Source of the DNA: CBDFHF01 sp965247565
GTDB lineage: Bacteria; Pseudomonadota; Gammaproteobacteria; Methylococcales; Methylomonadaceae
Reading direction: 5' to 3'
Length of the DNA: 64,000 nt
Assembly: GCA_965247565.1 (NCBI GenBank)
Contig: CBDFHF010000003.1
Coordinates: forward strand, 2,542,001 to 2,606,000
In this document: positions 47,178 to 56,202 of the stretch, in pieces
Layout: each line of letters starts with the position of its first letter
Position numbering within the stretch: position 1 is the first letter of the stretch
Program-made: the position numbers and the translations under genes
The notes under the pieces: model-generated
The model's database searches: none
The model's input: only the letters and a program-made list of their open reading frames with translations
What the model was told of the DNA's origin: nothing

Positions 47178-47702
47178 ATGACAGAGCTACGTGAAATTGC
47201 TCAGTTGGGATCCGCGGTGCTAAGACAAATTGCCGCTGAAGTGACAGATATACAGAGCAATGAATCTCGGTCACTGATAGCTGCCATGCAGGCGACTTTA
47301 GCTGCGACGCAGGGGGTCGGGTTGGCTGCGCCGCAGATTAGCGAGTCCAAACGTATTCTCATTGTGGCATCAAGACCGACACCACGTTATCCGTTGGCTC
47401 CACTAATGGAGCCAACGGTGATGATTAATCCCCAATTTGCTGTCTTGTCGGATGTTAAACAAAAAGGTTGGGAGGGTTGTTTAAGTATCCCTGGTATTCG
47501 AGCCCTAGTCCCGCGATATAGTGAAATTGAGATTACTTATACCAATGAACAAAGTGAGCGGGTGGTATTGGTTCTTACCGATTTTGTAGCCCGCGTTTTT
47601 CAGCATGAATACGATCATTTGGATGGCAAAGTCTATCTGGATAGTATTGAAAGTACTCTCGATATTGTTGCTGAGAGCGAATACTTAAAATTATTTGCGT
47701 GA
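47178..47702 (+). CDS. def: Peptide deformylase
   Basis: A 174-residue metalloenzyme that removes the formyl group from nascent proteins. Motif 1 is GVGLAAPQI, motif 2 EGCLSIPG with the metal-binding Cys, and motif 3 QHEYDHLDG with two metal-binding His and the catalytic Glu. It is not next to fmt as in many bacteria, so a second def elsewhere is likely. It starts two bases after the ppk1 stop. Confidence 0.92.
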   Translation: MTELREIAQLGSAVLRQIAAEVTDIQSNESRSLIAAMQATLAATQGVGLAAPQISESKRILIVASRPTPRYPLAPLMEPTVMINPQFAVLSDVKQKGWEGCLSIPGIRALVPRYSEIEITYTNEQSERVVLVLTDFVARVFQHEYDHLDGKVYLDSIESTLDIVAESEYLKLFA

Positions 47703-47712
47703 GATTTAATTG

Positions 47713-48639
47713 ATGAAATTGAAAAAGTACTTGCTGTTGCTCATAATCTACTTGTCTTTTGATGCGCCTGTATTGGCTGGCACAGTATTGTCGGTAACTG
47801 AAGTGGCTCCTGGCGTTTTTGTTCACAGCGGCGTAGCAGAGTTACCAGATAAAAAAAATCACGGTGCTATAGCGAATATCGGTTTTATTGTAGGTAATCG
47901 TTGTATTGCAGTTATCGATAGCGGTGGCAATCCAGAACAGGGCCTCGCGCTAAAAAATGCCATTAAACACATTACCCATAAGCCGATATGTTATGTGATC
48001 AATACCCATGTGCATCCTGATCATATTTATGGAAACTTGGCATTTAAGGAACCGGGCGTTAAATTCATCGGGCATGAAAAACTAGCGAGAGCCATGTCGG
48101 TTCGTGGCGCTTATTACCTCGATAAATCTGCCGACCAATTGGGAGTTAGTTTAACAGCAGAAAATATTATTCCCCCGGACATTGAGGTTAAAAACCAACT
48201 TGATATTGATTTGGGTGGGCGGATTTTAAAATTGACTGCGCATCGCGCAGCGCATACCGATAACGATTTAACAGTCTATGACCCACAAACCGAAACGCTA
48301 TGGATGGCTGATTTATTGTTTACTGAACACCTACCAGTACTGGATGGTAGTTTAAAAGGTTGGTTGGCTGAACTGGAAGTTATAGAACATAATGATTATA
48401 AGCGGGTAATTCCAGGTCATGGTGCTGTCGTCAAAGATTGGCCGGAGAGCTTGCAGCCCGAAAAAGCCTATTTGCAACAATTACAGACTGAAATACGGGC
48501 GATGATAAAACAGGGTAAACATTTGGAGGATGCTGTAGAAACTGTCGGTTATTCAGCGAAAGCGCACTGGCAGTTGTTTGATCAATTCCATCGTAAAAAC
48601 GTCACGGCGGCATTCGCTGAATTGGAGTGGGAAGAATAG
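47713..48639 (+). CDS. Exported metallo-beta-lactamase-fold hydrolase
   Basis: A 308-residue protein with a signal peptide (cleavage near VLAG, 22-24). The zinc motif THVHPDH sits at about residues 98-104; further ligands are in AHTDND, and in PGHGAV near the end of the fold. It resembles the periplasmic hydrolases reported near PQQ-enzyme systems (the quinoprotein relay or SoxH-related groups), which would suit a methylotroph, but no PQQ gene is adjacent. ATG 47713 is preferred over TTG 47710. Confidence 0.78.
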   Translation: MKLKKYLLLLIIYLSFDAPVLAGTVLSVTEVAPGVFVHSGVAELPDKKNHGAIANIGFIVGNRCIAVIDSGGNPEQGLALKNAIKHITHKPICYVINTHVHPDHIYGNLAFKEPGVKFIGHEKLARAMSVRGAYYLDKSADQLGVSLTAENIIPPDIEVKNQLDIDLGGRILKLTAHRAAHTDNDLTVYDPQTETLWMADLLFTEHLPVLDGSLKGWLAELEVIEHNDYKRVIPGHGAVVKDWPESLQPEKAYLQQLQTEIRAMIKQGKHLEDAVETVGYSAKAHWQLFDQFHRKNVTAAFAELEWEE

Positions 48640-48641
48640 CT

Positions 48642-49748
48642 TTATTCCTGTTCTTGGCTACCTTGAAAACGCATGAGGCTTTTTCGAAGCAAATGCGGGA
48701 TCAATAAATTAAGCGGCATCCGTAAATAGTGTGAGCGTATATATAGTAGCCACCGTGCTACGCCGACCGATTTTTTCGGTTTATCTGGATGCTCCGGCAA
48801 TAATGCCAGAGGTATCAGTAAATGCATCAAATTCCGGATGATAAAAGATGGGGCAATTGTTTTTATGGCTTGCTGTTGATTTTTTGTAAGTGGCGTATCC
48901 AGAAATTGGTTTGTATATTTGAGCGTATAGTACAAGGGACGTTGTAGACCAAGCAATTCGGCACGTGCCATTAAGTCTGTAAAAAAGTCAGGGTTCTGCG
49001 CATAAAAATGGCGTAATAATTGGTCCAGATCCACTAAGTCTCTAAGTTTATTACCCAGGTCAGAATCAAAAAATAAATGCACGGCGCTGTGTAGCACCAT
49101 ATCGCAGGGTGCTAGTACTTTGAATTTGCCACCGGAAATGCTAACGGCTGAATCGAACAATAATTCAGGATTAGGCTTTAGCCTGCTAGTCGGCGGAATT
49201 ATGGTGTGATGTATATCAACTTCGATAGATCTGACAATATGTCGCAGCGGTGGGATTTCGTGCATCCATTGACGGTAATACTGTTGATCGTAATCATCGA
49301 CTTTCATCGACAGCCAGTCTTGATCCAATAAAGTTTGTTCAATCACTTCAATATTCTGTTTTTTCACCATAATATCCACATCGGATAATAGGCGAGCCTT
49401 GGCAAAAGGTAATTCGGCAAGAAGGTAAGCACACCCTTTTAAAACTACAACCGTAATCGGCAGATCTGTTAATGCTCGGCGTAAGCGGTTCAGTTCCCAT
49501 AATGCTTGGCGCTGGCGGAATTCTGCGATTTTTTGGCTAGCAATAAAGTGAGAATGTATTTTTTCTGGTTGTGTGTAAGTGATAGCTTGCTGTGAAATTA
49601 TCCAGCCAATATGCGCAGATAGCTTGCAAGCTTTGGCCATTCTGATTAACAACGACCACTGTTCGTTATTATAAGATAATGCTCTTTCTGGGTTTTTTAT
49701 AAATGCCAGAAGTTCTGATTTAGCGGCATACACAGACTCATTTGCCAT
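48642..49748 (-). CDS. Nucleotidyltransferase-fold protein of the HprK-related system
   Basis: A 368-residue protein of the uncharacterised nucleotidyltransferase group (PF14907-like). The active-site pattern is VVLKGCAYLLAEL followed by RLLSDVDIMV, where the Asp pair of DVD should bind metal. It overlaps the kinase gene upstream by 11 bases and forms a minus-strand set with it and the PqqD-like gene. Homologues accompany lasso-peptide and exosortase-type modification cassettes, so a role in adding a nucleotidyl or phosphate group to a peptide is an inference. Confidence 0.75.
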   Translation of the reverse strand: MANESVYAAKSELLAFIKNPERALSYNNEQWSLLIRMAKACKLSAHIGWIISQQAITYTQPEKIHSHFIASQKIAEFRQRQALWELNRLRRALTDLPITVVVLKGCAYLLAELPFAKARLLSDVDIMVKKQNIEVIEQTLLDQDWLSMKVDDYDQQYYRQWMHEIPPLRHIVRSIEVDIHHTIIPPTSRLKPNPELLFDSAVSISGGKFKVLAPCDMVLHSAVHLFFDSDLGNKLRDLVDLDQLLRHFYAQNPDFFTDLMARAELLGLQRPLYYTLKYTNQFLDTPLTKNQQQAIKTIAPSFIIRNLMHLLIPLALLPEHPDKPKKSVGVARWLLYIRSHYLRMPLNLLIPHLLRKSLMRFQGSQEQE

Positions 49749-50652
49749 TGGCGAGCCTATCTATTTGGGCAATGGCTCCATGTAAATCGCTGTACACCAG
49801 ATTGTAACAATCGCAGTTTTCGATCATTTTGCTGATCAAGTTAAAACCGACTTCGCCTTGCAGATGATAATTAAAAGAATTGGTTGCCAGCTTGAGAAAA
49901 GCGTAAGATTTTTTTAACGAAGTCAGCTTGAAATCAGATTCGGCTTGGTAGCGGGGAAATATTATCCAGGCTGGCGTTGCTGTCTTTTTTAGGTTTGCGA
50001 CGCTTTCGTGAGGGGGGCGTAGATGACCAATAGTGCCTTTTCGGGTGTTAGGGAACAATGGGCCAATAAATGCCTTAGGTGCGAATTTATTGATGACATT
50101 AATTGATTCGTTCTTTAGCGGTGTAGGTCTAGGTATAGGTAGAATTTGCCCGTCACTCGGTCGAATCATACAAAATTCATCAGATAAAAAACGCCAGCCC
50201 CTCTGGGCTAGTGCTGAGCATAGGGTGCTTTTTCCTGATCCGGGTATTGCTGGAAGAATGAGGGCTTGCCCCCGCCTTTCTAATACGGCTGCGTGGAGCA
50301 TCAAATTTTGCTGGCCTTGTCTAGCTATGCACCAGTTTAGTCCCCATTCAAACAGCGGCATTGCGTGGCTGGCAGCAAAAGGCTGAAAAGGTTGTTCACC
50401 GTCAAGATTAATATTTACTTGTGGGCGTAGCCAACGCCGATGAGTGTCGGGCGGACTAACGTCAATACAGAAATCGACTATGTCATCGTCGCCCAAAACT
50501 GGGAATTCCAGGTATAGATCTTGGAAAGTACTTAAAAAGTTTTTTTGTTTGCTACGTAACCTAAAAGCAAATGGTCCTACATCAACACGAATACCTGCAG
50601 CGGAACTACATTGAGCAATGAGTCCGTGTAACGAATAATCTGCAATTTTCAT
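49738..50652 (-). CDS. HprK-related kinase (exosortase-associated HPr-rel-A type)
   Basis: A 304-residue kinase related to the catalytic domain of HPr kinase. The P-loop is PAIPGSGKSTLC (134-145), followed by WRFLSDEFCMI (153-163) whose Asp-Glu matches the HprK catalytic region. No HPr or PTS gene is near. Similar kinases in lasso-peptide clusters phosphorylate the precursor, which suggests a peptide or protein substrate here too. It overlaps the PqqD-like gene (ATGA) and the nucleotidyltransferase gene, indicating a tight operon. Confidence 0.8.
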   Translation of the reverse strand: MKIADYSLHGLIAQCSSAAGIRVDVGPFAFRLRSKQKNFLSTFQDLYLEFPVLGDDDIVDFCIDVSPPDTHRRWLRPQVNINLDGEQPFQPFAASHAMPLFEWGLNWCIARQGQQNLMLHAAVLERRGQALILPAIPGSGKSTLCSALAQRGWRFLSDEFCMIRPSDGQILPIPRPTPLKNESINVINKFAPKAFIGPLFPNTRKGTIGHLRPPHESVANLKKTATPAWIIFPRYQAESDFKLTSLKKSYAFLKLATNSFNYHLQGEVGFNLISKMIENCDCYNLVYSDLHGAIAQIDRLANGK

Positions 50653-50957
50653 TCGTTAACAAATTCAATAAGCCCAAGATCATCGAATTGTTCGAGCAGG
50701 TTTTTTAATTGGCCATTGAGATCATCACTATTATGCGTATCATACAATGCGCACATGTGCTCTGTTAGTTGGTTGATGTTAACGGGCTGTTGCATGAATT
50801 GCAATGCGTCTAGCGCCAAGATGTTCAACTGGTGCGTCTCACCGGATTGCGGATTGTAGACCACAACGTTGTCATCCATCTCCGTGGCAAACACACCAAT
50901 ATGATTTATACTTTGCCAGCTTTTCTTTAGCCGCAATCCACTTGCGGCATCACTCAT
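50649..50957 (-). CDS. PqqD-like peptide-chaperone protein of the HprK-related system
   Basis: A 102-residue protein with the PqqD/RiPP-recognition-element pattern: VVVYNPQSGETHQLNILALDALQFM, then a helical half ending in LLEQFDDLGLIEF. Such domains bind leader peptides and hand them to modifying enzymes. Overlap with the kinase gene ties it to that system. It lies 38 bases after the Tat-signal protein gene, which is therefore the nearest candidate client. Confidence 0.78.
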   Translation of the reverse strand: MSDAASGLRLKKSWQSINHIGVFATEMDDNVVVYNPQSGETHQLNILALDALQFMQQPVNINQLTEHMCALYDTHNSDDLNGQLKNLLEQFDDLGLIEFVNE

Positions 50958-50995
50958 TTAAGTTGCGAGTAAAGAAAATTGGCATTTTTTATATT

Positions 50996-51541
50996 TTAAG
51001 GATGTAATGAGCTGTAGCAGGAATCCGATGCGAACGGAAAACCACTTGAAGCAGCACCGGTCACACCTGTTTCGTTGCCGTGTTCATCAACTTGAACTAG
51101 AACAGCGCAGGAGCTAGTTGACGTGTAAGTGTAAGCTACGCCATTATTATTCATTTCATTGGTTACGCCGACAGTATCAACGAAAGGATTGCCGCTTGCT
51201 GTGTTGGAGTTAACGTTATACCAATTATCCCCACCCGGCTGTCTGAAGACTTGTAAAGTTGTTGTGGGAGAAGACTTAAGCGATAAAGTCCTGCATTCTG
51301 TGGTCTTTCTGTACCAGTTATCGTCAGAACCCACTAAAACCACATCAGGACGATTAGTAGGTGGATTTTGCTGAATTTTAAGTGCGCAAGAGGCACTTTC
51401 ATTCATTGCTAATGCAGAACCACTACGCAAAGTCAAAATAGCTGGGATTGCGATCGCAGAGCCTTTGATAAGTGCGCGTCTTCTCTGAGAGAGCTTATCA
51501 GTTGCTGTGTCCGGTTTAGGAAAATGTTCTAAGTCGCTCAT
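50996..51541 (-). CDS. Tat-signal exported protein, possible client of the HprK/PqqD module
   Basis: A 181-residue protein unlike anything I recognise. The N-terminus has an unusual twin/triple-arginine signal (LSQRRRALIKGSAIAIPAIL, residues 18-37) and a likely cleavage site after ALA (about 45), preceded by a hydrophilic leader of about 18 residues. The mature part has five Cys (for example SCAL and SSCAV), many Ser/Thr/Asn, and ends SDSCYSSLHP. It is the first gene of the minus-strand operon leading to PqqD-like, kinase and nucleotidyltransferase genes, hence a candidate substrate, which is inference. Confidence 0.65.
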   Translation of the reverse strand: MSDLEHFPKPDTATDKLSQRRRALIKGSAIAIPAILTLRSGSALAMNESASCALKIQQNPPTNRPDVVLVGSDDNWYRKTTECRTLSLKSSPTTTLQVFRQPGGDNWYNVNSNTASGNPFVDTVGVTNEMNNNGVAYTYTSTSSCAVLVQVDEHGNETGVTGAASSGFPFASDSCYSSLHP

Positions 51542-51668
51542 TGGTGTATTCCTGATTTAAATTAGATAAAGACGATATTGAGAATGATGATAGGTTAAAT
51601 AGCATAACTTTTCAAGCCATTTAAAGTATATTTTACAAAAACTTAACATTAAATGAATCGGCTAATAT

Positions 51669-52739
51669 TTAGACTTTACTGTGTTGTATTAACGCCCATT
51701 GCACATGCTCTTTTACTAAGTCAGACTGGTTTTCGAGCATTTTGTATAGTGCGCCACTGACTTCTTCGGAGAAAGGTCCATTACCTAAAGCAACAGCTAT
51801 ATTGCGTAGCCAACGTTGATGACCAATCCGGCGTATCGCCGATCCCTCTGTTTTTGATAAAAACTGTTGCTCTGACCAGCTAAAGACTGCCAGTAATTGT
51901 TGACTATTAAGCTGATGTCTGGGAGTGAAATCGGATTCGTCAGAATTTCTGGCAAATCGGTTCCATGGGCAAATGATCTGGCAATCATCGCAACCGTAGA
52001 TGCGGTTGCCAATTAAGGGCCTGAATTCTTCAGGAATAGAACCGTGCAATTCAATGGTTAAATAAGACACACATCTTCGAGCATCTACTTGATAAGGGGC
52101 AACGATGGCTTGAGTGGGGCAAATGTCAAGACAGGCTTGGCATACGCCGCAATGATTAGTTGCTGGTAGATCAATAGGGAGCGGCAGATTAGTAAATAAC
52201 TCTCCCAGAAAAAACCAGGAACCGGCTTTACGATTGATTAGGTTAGAATGCTTACCAATCCACCCTAGGCCGGCTTGCTCGGCGAGTGCTTTTTCCAGAA
52301 CCGGGGCACTATCAACAAAAGCCCGCATACCAAGTTCAGCATCGATTTCCTTTTGAATTCTGTCAGCCAGTTTTTGCAAACGATTGCGCATCATTTTGTG
52401 ATAATCGCGACCGAGTGCATAGCGGGAAATATACGCAGTTTCCGGTTCGGTCAGTTTTTGTTTTATCGTTGTAATAGATTCAGTTTGATAATCCATGCGT
52501 ACAGAAATAACGCGAATTGTGCCGGGATGCAATAACTCCGGCCTACTTCGTTTAAGTCCATGACGCTGCATATAATCCATCTCGCCATGAAAGCTCTTTT
52601 CCAGCCAGTTATGTAAATGTCCCTCGGCTTCGGCTAAGTTACCGTCTCCGATACCGACTTGTTGAAAGCCTAGCTCTTGTCCCCATTGTTTGATTTGTTG
52701 GGCGAGATCGGCCATTTTTTGAGGATTGCTGGTAGTCAT
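51669..52739 (-). CDS. queG: Epoxyqueuosine reductase
   Basis: A 356-residue iron-sulphur, cobalamin-dependent enzyme for the last step of queuosine synthesis in tRNA. Two 4Fe-4S clusters are supplied by CGVCQACLDICPTQAI and CDDCQIICPWNRFA. The conserved RYALGRDYHKMMR block is present, and HEAT-like repeats form the C-terminus. It is divergent from nnrDE with 37 bases between starts, the same arrangement as in E. coli. Confidence 0.94.
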   Translation of the reverse strand: MTTSNPQKMADLAQQIKQWGQELGFQQVGIGDGNLAEAEGHLHNWLEKSFHGEMDYMQRHGLKRSRPELLHPGTIRVISVRMDYQTESITTIKQKLTEPETAYISRYALGRDYHKMMRNRLQKLADRIQKEIDAELGMRAFVDSAPVLEKALAEQAGLGWIGKHSNLINRKAGSWFFLGELFTNLPLPIDLPATNHCGVCQACLDICPTQAIVAPYQVDARRCVSYLTIELHGSIPEEFRPLIGNRIYGCDDCQIICPWNRFARNSDESDFTPRHQLNSQQLLAVFSWSEQQFLSKTEGSAIRRIGHQRWLRNIAVALGNGPFSEEVSGALYKMLENQSDLVKEHVQWALIQHSKV

Positions 52740-52776
52740 CGTCTATAATATTAGAAAAGTTCCATTCAACGATACC

Positions 52777-54243
52777 ATGCAAAATCGCCCAACAAAACTA
52801 TATAAAGCTGCGCAAGTCAGGGAACTGGATCGTATTGCCATACAAGAACTTGGTCTGTCAGGATTTGAGTTAATGCGCCGAGCCGCTGCGAAAGCTTTTC
52901 AAGCGCTTATAATCCGTTGGCCTGATGCGACCTCGTTGGCTATTTTTTGCGGCTCTGGCAATAACTCGGGCGATGGTTACATCGTCGGACAGCTGGCATT
53001 AGAACAGGGTTTAAGAGCGCGAGTTTACAGTGTTGTTGATCCTGAAACTCTAAGTGGTGATGCGCAAACTGCCTATCAGCAGTATCGTAACGCGCAAGGT
53101 CGGGTCTATCGTTATCAATCTAGTCTAACCGTTCATGCCGATGTAATTATCGATGCTTTGTTAGGTACAGGCTTGGATAGAGCGGTAACCGGTGTTTATG
53201 CTGATGCTATTGCCACTATAAACAAAAGTAGCGCAGCTGTCTTGGCTATCGACATTTCTTCGGGATTAAATGCCGATACCGGCATTGCCATGGGTGATGC
53301 GGTGATAGCCGATTATACGATTAGCTTTGTTGGCTTAAAACAAGGATTATTTACTGGACAAGCGGCAGATTATTGTGGCGAGATTGGCTATGCTTCGTTG
53401 TCAATTCCTGAAGCTGTTTTTGATCGGATTCCTCCGGCCAGTGTTTTTGTAACTCGCATGGCATTTCCTCGACGGCAACGCTGCAGTCATAAAGGCAATT
53501 ACGGACATGTATTGATAGTTGGGGGTGATCACGGTTTTAGTGGTGCAGCTCGTCTGGCTGGAGAAGCGGCATTGCGGGTTGGCACTGGTTTAGTTAGTGT
53601 GGCAACACGTTCAGCACACGCGGCTATGATGAATTTGGCTAGACCAGAGCTCATGTGTCATGGCGTTGATGATGCCGGTCAACTAGCTCAGTTATTGGCA
53701 AAAGCGAAGGTGGTCTTGATTGGTCCGGGCTTAGGGCAAAGCGACTGGGCTAAAAGTCTGTTTAAAGCTGTTATCCAGTCCCAACTACCGCTAGTTGTTG
53801 ATGCGGATGGTTTGAACATATTAGCGAGCTCGGGTTTGCGTAATAATAACTGGGTCTTAACACCTCATCCCGGTGAAGCGGCAAGGTTACTGGATTGTAC
53901 TACTGTCGTTATAGAAGAAGATCGTTTTCAGGCAGCAGCAACGATACAAACAAAATACGGTGGGGTAGCTGTTTTAAAAGGTGCCGGTACGTTGATTGCC
54001 TCCGAATCGGCAATCGCTGTTTCCAATACGGGCAATCCTGGTATGGCTTCTGGTGGCATGGGTGATGTACTTGCCGGAGTCATTGTAGGATTTCTGGCGC
54101 AGGGCTTATCTTTGTCAGAAGCTGCTCAGCAAGGCGTTTATCTGCATGGTTTGGCGGCAGATTTAGCGGTAGCTCAACAAGGTGAAAGAGGTTTGTTGGC
54201 GAGTGATTTAATGAGTCACCTCAGAAAATTAGTTAATCAATGA
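52777..54243 (+). CDS. nnr: Bifunctional NAD(P)H-hydrate epimerase / ADP-dependent dehydratase
   Basis: A 488-residue repair enzyme for hydrated NAD(P)H. The N-terminal epimerase domain (about 10-215) has GSGNNSGDGYIVGQ and LGTGLDRAV. The C-terminal ribokinase-like dehydratase domain (about 235-485) has VVDADGLN, LTPHPGEAARLL, and GNPGMASGGMGDVLAG. ATG 52777 gives the normal N-terminus; a TTG at 52726 would overlap queG. Its stop overlaps the tsaE start (ATGA). Confidence 0.94.
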   Translation: MQNRPTKLYKAAQVRELDRIAIQELGLSGFELMRRAAAKAFQALIIRWPDATSLAIFCGSGNNSGDGYIVGQLALEQGLRARVYSVVDPETLSGDAQTAYQQYRNAQGRVYRYQSSLTVHADVIIDALLGTGLDRAVTGVYADAIATINKSSAAVLAIDISSGLNADTGIAMGDAVIADYTISFVGLKQGLFTGQAADYCGEIGYASLSIPEAVFDRIPPASVFVTRMAFPRRQRCSHKGNYGHVLIVGGDHGFSGAARLAGEAALRVGTGLVSVATRSAHAAMMNLARPELMCHGVDDAGQLAQLLAKAKVVLIGPGLGQSDWAKSLFKAVIQSQLPLVVDADGLNILASSGLRNNNWVLTPHPGEAARLLDCTTVVIEEDRFQAAATIQTKYGGVAVLKGAGTLIASESAIAVSNTGNPGMASGGMGDVLAGVIVGFLAQGLSLSEAAQQGVYLHGLAADLAVAQQGERGLLASDLMSHLRKLVNQ

Positions 54244-54647
54244 AGCAGTTTTTAAGCAATACAGAGGCTACTGAACAGTTCGGAGCTGAACTTTTAGGGT
54301 GGCTACCAACAAGATGCCTTGTGTTTCTGCATGGGGATTTAGGTGCCGGGAAAACAACATTGGTGAGAGGTTTCTTAAGAGCAGCCGGGTTTTTGGGCGC
54401 TGTAAAAAGCCCAACTTATAATATCGTGGAAGAGTACAGCATCAAAGGTCGCAAAATTTATCACTTCGACCTATACCGACTCAGTGATCCTGATGAATTA
54501 GAGTCAATTGGTATTCGAGATTACTTTGATCAAGATTGCGTGTGTTTTGTCGAATGGCCTGAAATGGGTGAAGGTTTTTTGCCTCCACCAGATAAAATAA
54601 TTAACCTCGTTACAGAGGGATTAGGGCGTTCTGTATCTATCGAATGA
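54240..54647 (+). CDS. tsaE: tRNA threonylcarbamoyladenosine biosynthesis ATPase TsaE
   Basis: A 135-residue P-loop ATPase needed, with TsaB and TsaD, for the t6A modification of tRNA. Walker A is HGDLGAGKTTLVRG. The family motifs SPTYNIVEEY, HFDLYRL, and FVEWPEMG follow. It is slightly short at the C-terminus compared with about 150 residues usually. In most gammaproteobacteria the next genes are amiB/amiC, mutL and miaA; here they are missing and found inverted at 12294-16619. Confidence 0.93.
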   Translation: MKQFLSNTEATEQFGAELLGWLPTRCLVFLHGDLGAGKTTLVRGFLRAAGFLGAVKSPTYNIVEEYSIKGRKIYHFDLYRLSDPDELESIGIRDYFDQDCVCFVEWPEMGEGFLPPPDKIINLVTEGLGRSVSIE

Positions 54648-54716
54648 TAGGGAGGATCCAAAATCGAAGTGGGCTACCCAAAGGCTGATAAAGCGCGCAC
54701 ATAAAAAATTACCTCA

Positions 54717-54764
54717 AAATACTATCAACAACTTCAGCCTGAAGATCGAGTTACGATCGGCTGA
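54717..54764 (+). pseudogene. Short remnant resembling an IS30-family transposase N-terminus
   Basis: In the frame of position 54720 the sequence reads YYQQLQPEDRVTIG and then stops. This resembles the first residues of many IS30-family transposases (pattern YxQLxPEERxxI). Only about 15 codons remain and no ends are visible. The rest of the 229-base gap between tsaE and the histidine kinase gene holds nothing else I recognise. Confidence 0.4.
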
Positions 54765-54876
54765 TGAAAATTTTGGAAACGGAGCGTTAGCGAAGTGAAG
54801 ATTTTCAATCTGTCAAACCGCTGAGGGTGATCAACGTAGGTATTTTAAGCACTCCACGCTGCGCTGATAATGGTCT

Positions 54877-56202
54877 TCAACTTAAAGGTAATATCGCTAT
54901 GGCTAATAAGCCACCTAAAGTTGGGTTGCGACCGATCTGCAAAACACCGTCATAAAATTCTGTAATATCCAGCACGATGGCCAAACCAAGACCGTGACCT
55001 TTAACGGATTCATCCAAGCGCAAGCCGCGTTTAGTCAGAAGCTGCGCATCGAGTTTATCGCACCCCGGTCCGTCATCCGCGACTGAAATCGTTAAGGTAT
55101 CAGCAAAATTAATCTCAACATGGATTTCATGCTGCGCCCATTTGCAAGCATTGTCGAGAAGATTGCCTATTATGCTCAGCATGTCTTCCCGATCAAAGTT
55201 GATCAGGGCATCGGGCGCAGTAATTTTAATCTCCAATTGTTTTTCGGCGTAGATAGTTTTCAGTAATTGGACTAACGTGACTAATTCTACATGAGGGTTA
55301 AACGCCATACTGGCCTGATGACTGCCAGCAATCCGGGCACGTTTAAGTTCTCGTTCAATAGATCGGTGCATGATGTCGGCTTGGGTTTGTAATTGCTGGC
55401 GTAGGTCAGGATGGTCAATAAAAGCCTGATGCTCGGCGATTCTGAACAATAAGGCCAGCGATGGTTTTAAGGCATGGGCAAGATTGCCGATAGCGGTACG
55501 CGACTGCTCCAATCGGCGAACTACCAGTTTCAATAAATGGTTTACTTCGTTAACTAGGAGTTTAATTTCAGTAGGTACTTCGGCGGTAATTTGTTGCTGC
55601 TGCCCGGTGGTTATGCGCTCCAGCTCTTGGTCTAGCTCCGCTAATGGCCGCAACGAGCGTTTAATACCGTTATTTTGCAAAGCAATAGCGCAACATAACA
55701 ATATAAATGTTAAACCAAAATAGGCCAATCGAATGGAGGTGATGTCATGGTCAACCGACGATAAATCTTCTGATATGCTAATGGCAACCCTATGACCCAA
55801 TTTCTCAAGACCTTGTGCCAAGGTAAGTAGTGGTTGTTGATGTGGGCCGTTATTCAGATGATAAAGTTTAGATTGACCGGGTAGCAAAGGCGGCACTGCC
55901 AGAGTTTGATCTTGCAGCGATGGCGAATAATGGAGTTGCTCATCTATTTGCACCACGTAATAGTGTCCAGAGAACGGATGGCTATACACCGATCCAATGT
56001 GGTAAGCGTCGAAAGTTAGCTCTCCGTTGGCATCCAGCTTAAATGTATCCATTAAAGAAACAGCGTCTTCCATTAATCGGGTAGCCATCTGCTTCTCGGC
56101 AACGGCGCGAATGACCCAATCGGCTGCAAACCAGTGGATAACAAAAATGACACAAAGAATTGCTGCCAACCCGCGATTTAAGCGATTACGTAACGACATC
56201 AT
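54877..56202 (-). CDS. Sensor histidine kinase, PhoQ-like group
   Basis: A 441-residue inner-membrane sensor. Two membrane segments (about 10-30 and 155-175) bound a periplasmic sensor domain. A HAMP-like linker leads to the phosphoacceptor in NLAHALKPSLALL, then an N box (IIGNLLDNACKWA), and G boxes (DDGPGCD and KGHGLGLAIV). The residue after HALK is Pro where phosphatase-active kinases of this class have Thr or Asn. Its start overlaps the response-regulator gene, so the pair is coupled. The signal is unknown. Confidence 0.88.
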   Translation of the reverse strand: MMSLRNRLNRGLAAILCVIFVIHWFAADWVIRAVAEKQMATRLMEDAVSLMDTFKLDANGELTFDAYHIGSVYSHPFSGHYYVVQIDEQLHYSPSLQDQTLAVPPLLPGQSKLYHLNNGPHQQPLLTLAQGLEKLGHRVAISISEDLSSVDHDITSIRLAYFGLTFILLCCAIALQNNGIKRSLRPLAELDQELERITTGQQQQITAEVPTEIKLLVNEVNHLLKLVVRRLEQSRTAIGNLAHALKPSLALLFRIAEHQAFIDHPDLRQQLQTQADIMHRSIERELKRARIAGSHQASMAFNPHVELVTLVQLLKTIYAEKQLEIKITAPDALINFDREDMLSIIGNLLDNACKWAQHEIHVEINFADTLTISVADDGPGCDKLDAQLLTKRGLRLDESVKGHGLGLAIVLDITEFYDGVLQIGRNPTLGGLLAIAILPLS

